NCBI RefSeq assembly: GCF_007655135.1
Contig: NC_045127.1
Location: forward strand, 28,252,199 to 28,316,198
Direction of reading: 5' to 3'
DNA from: Punica granatum
Taxonomy: Eukaryota; Streptophyta; Magnoliopsida; Myrtales; Lythraceae
DNA: 64,000 nucleotides
Part shown: one piece after another, positions 59,573 through 64,000 of the stretch
Numbering within the stretch: the stretch's first letter is position 1
Layout of the letters: every line of letters starts with the position of its first letter
Notes under the pieces: model-generated
The model's input: only the letters and a program-made list of their open reading frames with translations
What the model was told of the DNA's origin: nothing
Database searches by the model: none
Program-made: the position numbers and the translations under genes

Positions 59573-62500
59573 TGTACGGACCCGAATGTGGACTCTCGTC
59601 GGGGCCCGCATCGCGCGCTTTTGGATCGCGCGGCTTGGTCGGAACGTCCACCTTCCCGCGGGGGCGCGCGTCGGACACGCGTGAGAGAAGGAGTCGCCAC
59701 TTATCATTTTACGACCCGAAGGTCGAGGGCGGATAAGTTACCCTGGTCTAGGGGTATGGAACACCTAGTTTGTTGTTAAGGCATTGATCTGTGCGGAACC
59801 GGAAAATCCGTGTTCGGGGGTTCATGTTACGTGCGGGCCTATATCCCGCACGCCCTTTCGGTACTCTGGTTTGCTAGGCTTGCATGTTTTATTATTTACC
59901 GCGTGAATTAAGCTGCACTCGGCTCGCACGTTTTGACACCGGATATTCGATGAACCAAACGATGTCGGTTGAGAAGCCGGGAGAGAAGTAAATCTATATG
60001 TCGGGGAATTGGTTCACAATCTTGCGTTACAATTCATCGAACCATGGAGGTTGAATCCCTGCGTGAACCAAAACCGCGAGATCTTGGATTTACTTGTGTC
60101 TGGGCAAGCATTAGACCGATTCGATTAATTCGACTCTCGGACCGTTCGCTCACCGACTGGAATTCTTACAGAATAAATGTACAAAATAAAATCCTTACAA
60201 TGCTCTCGAAAACAATAAATACAAATTGCAAAAGGGTCGAATTCCAGTCGTTTCGCGTTCGGTTATTATTCCACTCTAACTCACCGTGAGTTTAGGGAAA
60301 AGACCGAAGAACTGAAATTCAATGAACGCTCTCACTGAATAGGGCGTTGGACCCTGTGAGTGTTGATTAAGGTGTTGGACCCTGTGCTCGATGATTAGGG
60401 CGTTGAACCCTAATATTATTCGGCCTAGGGGTCAGGCCCGACCCGCATGGCAAACAGGTGCAGAAAGATAACAAGCAACAGGTTAATAACAGACAAAGTG
60501 TTTGTTATTGTCTTGTTTACGTGAATTAACAGATTATTAACCCAGGGGTGTTTTTGCAAGCAAATGCCATATGCTAAACAATCAAACATATGCCAATGTT
60601 TCAGCATTCGGCTTTGTTTTGAGAACTTGACAAAGAGAGTCAAATCTCCAGTGTGTGGATCGCTTTTACAGTTGTTCTGTATTGTGACACTGAATTACCA
60701 CTGAATTAACCAAACTCGTGTTTTGACTCTAGATTTGGAATCTAGAATTCCTCCTAACCATTATCTAGTGTTTGGTTAGGTCGAGTGAAAGGTTAATCAG
60801 CATTTCACAGGTTTTCTCACAGGGATCAACTGTTCTAGTTACCCGAGTCTATGTTAGGATAGCAGAAACTCATCAGTTAGATAAGAAAAGGCTATGCAGA
60901 TGAACCTGCACCTGAACAGGTAGCCCGTTCTTATCCCGTACTGTAGTGTTTCTATTATGCTAACCCTAAAGATGTCGCGGGGTTGTGAAAAGACAATTTT
61001 GCCCTCTATTTGAAAATTGTTTTCAGAAAAGGGGAAAGATCGCAGTGCGGGCCACCTCGGCCTGTAGCCGGTGTCGACCGATTCCCTGGATCATCCAGGG
61101 TTGTGCAAGAACCCCAAAAAAGCCAAAGAACCGGTCGATCTGCCCGGAAGTGATCTAGAAAGATCTTCTGTATCTTGACCTGAGTTACCTAGAATCAGGT
61201 AAAAACTCAAGTTTGAGACACAGAAGCCCTTTCCAGACGTCCATGCTACATCGGACCGCGCGTTTCGGGTTTTGAAATTGATAAGTTTGAAAAGGGCACC
61301 AATGTCCTTTGACGACTCGTCGACGCGAGTTATCGATTAATGTCCAATTCGGGTAAACTTTATCAGTGTGAAGTGAGTTTAATCGTGTGAGCGTCCCGAT
61401 TAACCAGTTTGTGGCATTAATGCTTAAGGGTTGTGCCGAATGCATTAATTGTGAAAACGATTCGCGACTCGACGACCAAGACGATTCCATAAGGATCGAG
61501 GATAATTTGGTATAATGACCGAAACTATCCTCATAACCAAATGGACCCGAATGAGTCATCGATACTCGAATCCATGCATGCTTCGTTTGAAAGAGTCTTT
61601 ACATGATATTTTAATGGGAATCGTAAAGACATTGAAGTAAAACTTCACATCATCCGATCAACAAATTAAACTTGAGATAAGGAACTCATTCTTGACCCAA
61701 GGAAGGCCAAGAAGCCCTCGGCTTCATCTTGTGAAGGGTGGCCGAAGGTTCTCATGGCTCTATCCGAGTCACGAATGATTTCCTAATCGTGGTTTAATTA
61801 TTTCTCGCATGCTCAAACATCGACCGTGATAAATAGCACCCTTTTTTAACAAAAGCCGGCGTTATCACGATTTGTTTAGCTCATTCAAACATACAAACAT
61901 TCACAAACGTGTTAATTAAGGAAAAGGATAACATAACACCGGCTTCATGCATGCAATAATGATAAACAAACTCGGAAATTAACTTGAATAGGCTAAGGAG
62001 ACCGATCTTAACCCGAAAAGAGCAATTTAAATCTCAACCCTCTCCTTTAGAGAATTGGCCGAGACTTAATGTGCCATAATAGGGTCGGGATAGTCTTCTT
62101 TATGATGATCCAAGCCCCTTTCCGACAAGGTAGCAAGTCATAAGATAGTGTACATGCATAATATAACATAAAATTGCATAAAAATTAAATCTTGCAAATG
62201 AAACATGCATGAAACACCATAATACTCCATAGCCATGCAAAATATAAAAAGTCCTAACTCCTCTAAGTCAGAAGTGTTTTACCTAGCCTCGGAATACGAG
62301 GAAAGAGTCGGGGAAGTGTTTGAGAGTCGGGTGACTCGGTGGAACCCTTAAAAGGGTATTCGGGCGCAAGGGTGGACGTGCACGGGCGTTGGTGGGCACT
62401 GACAAGCGCTGGTGTTGGGCAAGGACGTGCGCGGGTGACGGGCACGGGCGTGCGCGGATGGCGGGCACGGACGGGCGCGGGTGACGGGCGCGGGCGTGCG

Positions 62501-64000
62501 CGGATGACGGGCGCGGGCGTGCGCTGGATGACGAGCCCGGGAGTGCGCGGGTGACGGGCACGGGTGTGCTGGTGAAGGGCGCGGGCGTGCTCTGGTGACG
62601 GGCGCGGGCGTGCTCTGGTGACGGGCGCGGGCGTGCTCTGGTGACAGGCGCGGGCGTGCGCGGGTGACGGGCGCGGGCGTGCGCTGGTGACGGGCGCGGC
62701 GTGCGCTGGTGACGGGCGCGGGCGTGCGCTGGTGACGGGCGGGCGTGCGCGGGTGACGGGCGCGGGCGTGCGCTGGTGACGGGCGCGGGCGTGCGCGGGT
62801 GACGGGCGCGGCGTGCGCTGGTGACGCGCGGGCGTGCGCGGGTGACGGGCGCGGGCGTGCGCTGGTGACGGGCGCGGGCGTGCGCTGGTGACGGGCGCGG
62901 GCGTGCTCTGGTGACGCCCGTGGTGACGGGCGCGGGCGTGCGCCGGTGACGGGCGCGGGCGTGCGCGGGTGACGGGCGCGGGCGTGCTCTGGTGACGGGC
63001 GCGGGCGTGCGCGTGACGGGCGCGGGCGTGCGCTGGTGACGGGCGCGGCGTGCGCTGGTGACGGGCGCGGGCGTGCGCGGGTGACGGGCGCGGGCGTGCG
63101 CGGGTGACGCCTGGTGACGGATGCTGGCTGCGCTCGGTGACGCCTGGCTGCGCTCGGTGACGCCTGGCTGCGCTCGGTGACGCCTGGTGACGGGCACTGT
63201 TCACCCGAGAGCTCCAACTTCACCCGAAATGATCCAAAATGATAAGCAAACGACTCCAAACTAAAAAACTGGGTTCAGAAATGGAATCCTTGGGTCCGAA
63301 ACATGTCGTCTATGAAGTTTGAAGAATTTCGGATATAAGTCGGAATAGTGCCCGCTATGGATCCCGACCTAAACTCCAAAGCTATTTGGCTTGATTCCTG
63401 ATTTTCATGAAGTTCTTTGCTTGCTGCTGCTTCCTAAGGAGTTGAGAGCATTTTCTAGAGGGAGAAACTAGCAAGATGAGGTGTGCTTCATCCATGATTA
63501 GCTTAATCACAAATAGGCAATATATATGTGAAGCTAATGAGCAATTAAGCAAAACAAAGCACCATTAAGGGCCTCATTAATGAAGGTCGGTTGCCCTAAT
63601 GGAGATGAGGATGAATGTCATCCAAGTATCTTGATGAGGAAGAGCCAAGAAGCATTAATGGAGGTGGAGTTAATGGCTTGAGTGTTGACTTGGAAGACCA
63701 AAGATATTTTGGGCTAGGTGAGGGCAAGAGAGGAAAGGGGAAAAGGCCGAAAAGTTTGGGGCAAAGGGCGGTTGCCCTTGGGCAGCCCGTGGGTCCCACG
63801 GCTTGTGAGGAGAAACCGGGAAAAGACTCGGGTCTCGATTGGTCGCGTATTCGAAGTTCGTGGTTCGAATTGAACATCGAATTGTCGGTATACGCGTGAA
63901 AACGGAGTTAATGAGCCCAAGATTGACATTTTCTATTGAGAAATGTCCCGGATGTGTGTGGGGCTCGGGAGCCGATTTTGCCCATTGCAAGTGATCGGGG
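59573..64000 (-). mobile_element. 5' LTR of element D (runs off the window)
   Basis: It starts TGTACGGACCCG and follows the left LTR base for base as far as I compared, at an offset of 11717-11718 up to the array and 11557 after it. The first ~1.3 kb of the LTR (5' end on the - strand) lies beyond 64000. Confidence 0.95.
62354..63197. repeat. GC-rich 23 bp array in the 5' LTR of D
   Basis: The same array as 50637-51640 but about 160 bp shorter, equal to about seven units, with a different internal unit order. ORFs of 303-313 codons on the - strand are artefacts of the repeat. Confidence 0.92.

Larger units (their letters stand above)
47855..64000 (-). mobile_element. Element D: young non-autonomous LTR element (LARD-like)
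   Basis: It is composed of a 3' LTR (47855-53574), an interior (53575-59572) and a 5' LTR (59573 to beyond the window). If the right LTR matches the left, the element is about 17.3 kb. The interior has a primer-binding site, a polypurine tract, several tandem arrays and hairpins but no gag, protease, RT or integrase. It is inserted in the integrase of element C. The 5 bp before it is CTTCA; the matching copy would lie outside. It must be mobilised in trans by a relative. Confidence 0.9.

Noticed and set aside
1..64000. tRNA, rRNA or telomere-like sequence
   Set aside because: The tRNA-like words are primer-binding sites only 13-20 bp long with no cloverleaf around them. CCCTAA words occur singly. 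No rRNA segment was recognised.

Overview
The window is plant nuclear DNA made almost entirely of nested LTR retrotransposons. I found no host gene, tRNA or rRNA. The main family is a Ty3 (gypsy) lineage of the Tat/Ogre type. It has very long LTRs (4.6 to 5.7 kb), a tRNA-Arg primer-binding site, tandem arrays in the 3' untranslated region, an integrase without chromodomain, and an apparent intron between protease and reverse transcriptase. Several copies carry an upstream ORF resembling the plant-mobile-domain-like family DUF7745. From memory that ORF and this gag are abundant in pomegranate (Punica granatum), so a Myrtales eudicot is my best guess; no search was possible.

Layout. 1-4623: two LTR pieces of the family in + orientation, one inserted in the other, with a Ty1/copia solo LTR inside (1636-3321). 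4624-5334: 3' UTR array and tail of another + strand copy (X). 5335-20307: element B on the - strand, with two truncated LTRs around a full but broken gag-pro-RT-RNase H-integrase region and a MITE in gag. 20308-36836: element E on the + strand, with LTR piece, primer-binding site, decayed DUF7745-like ORF and long non-coding interior. E is interrupted by a deleted copia element (26961-30321, perfect target duplication) and by a 5.4 kb solo LTR (31385-36762, perfect target duplication). 36837-40127: three LTR 5' ends in series, then a DUF7745/gag remnant (F). 40128-47854: element C on the - strand, with 3' LTR, 3' UTR and an intact-looking integrase cut off by element D. 47855-64000: element D on the - strand, a young non-autonomous element with two nearly identical LTRs and a 6 kb interior without gag or pol. 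Its right LTR runs off the window.

The parts work as one retrotransposon system in several states of decay. B and C supply what is left of the enzymes. E and F carry the extra ORF. D keeps only the cis signals (LTRs, primer-binding site, polypurine tract, 3' UTR arrays and hairpins) and must have been mobilised in trans. The most interesting signals are non-coding: a second copy of the primer-binding core inside U5 of every LTR, a series of hairpin cassettes in the 3' UTR, and a slot in the LTR that holds a different sequence in each copy.
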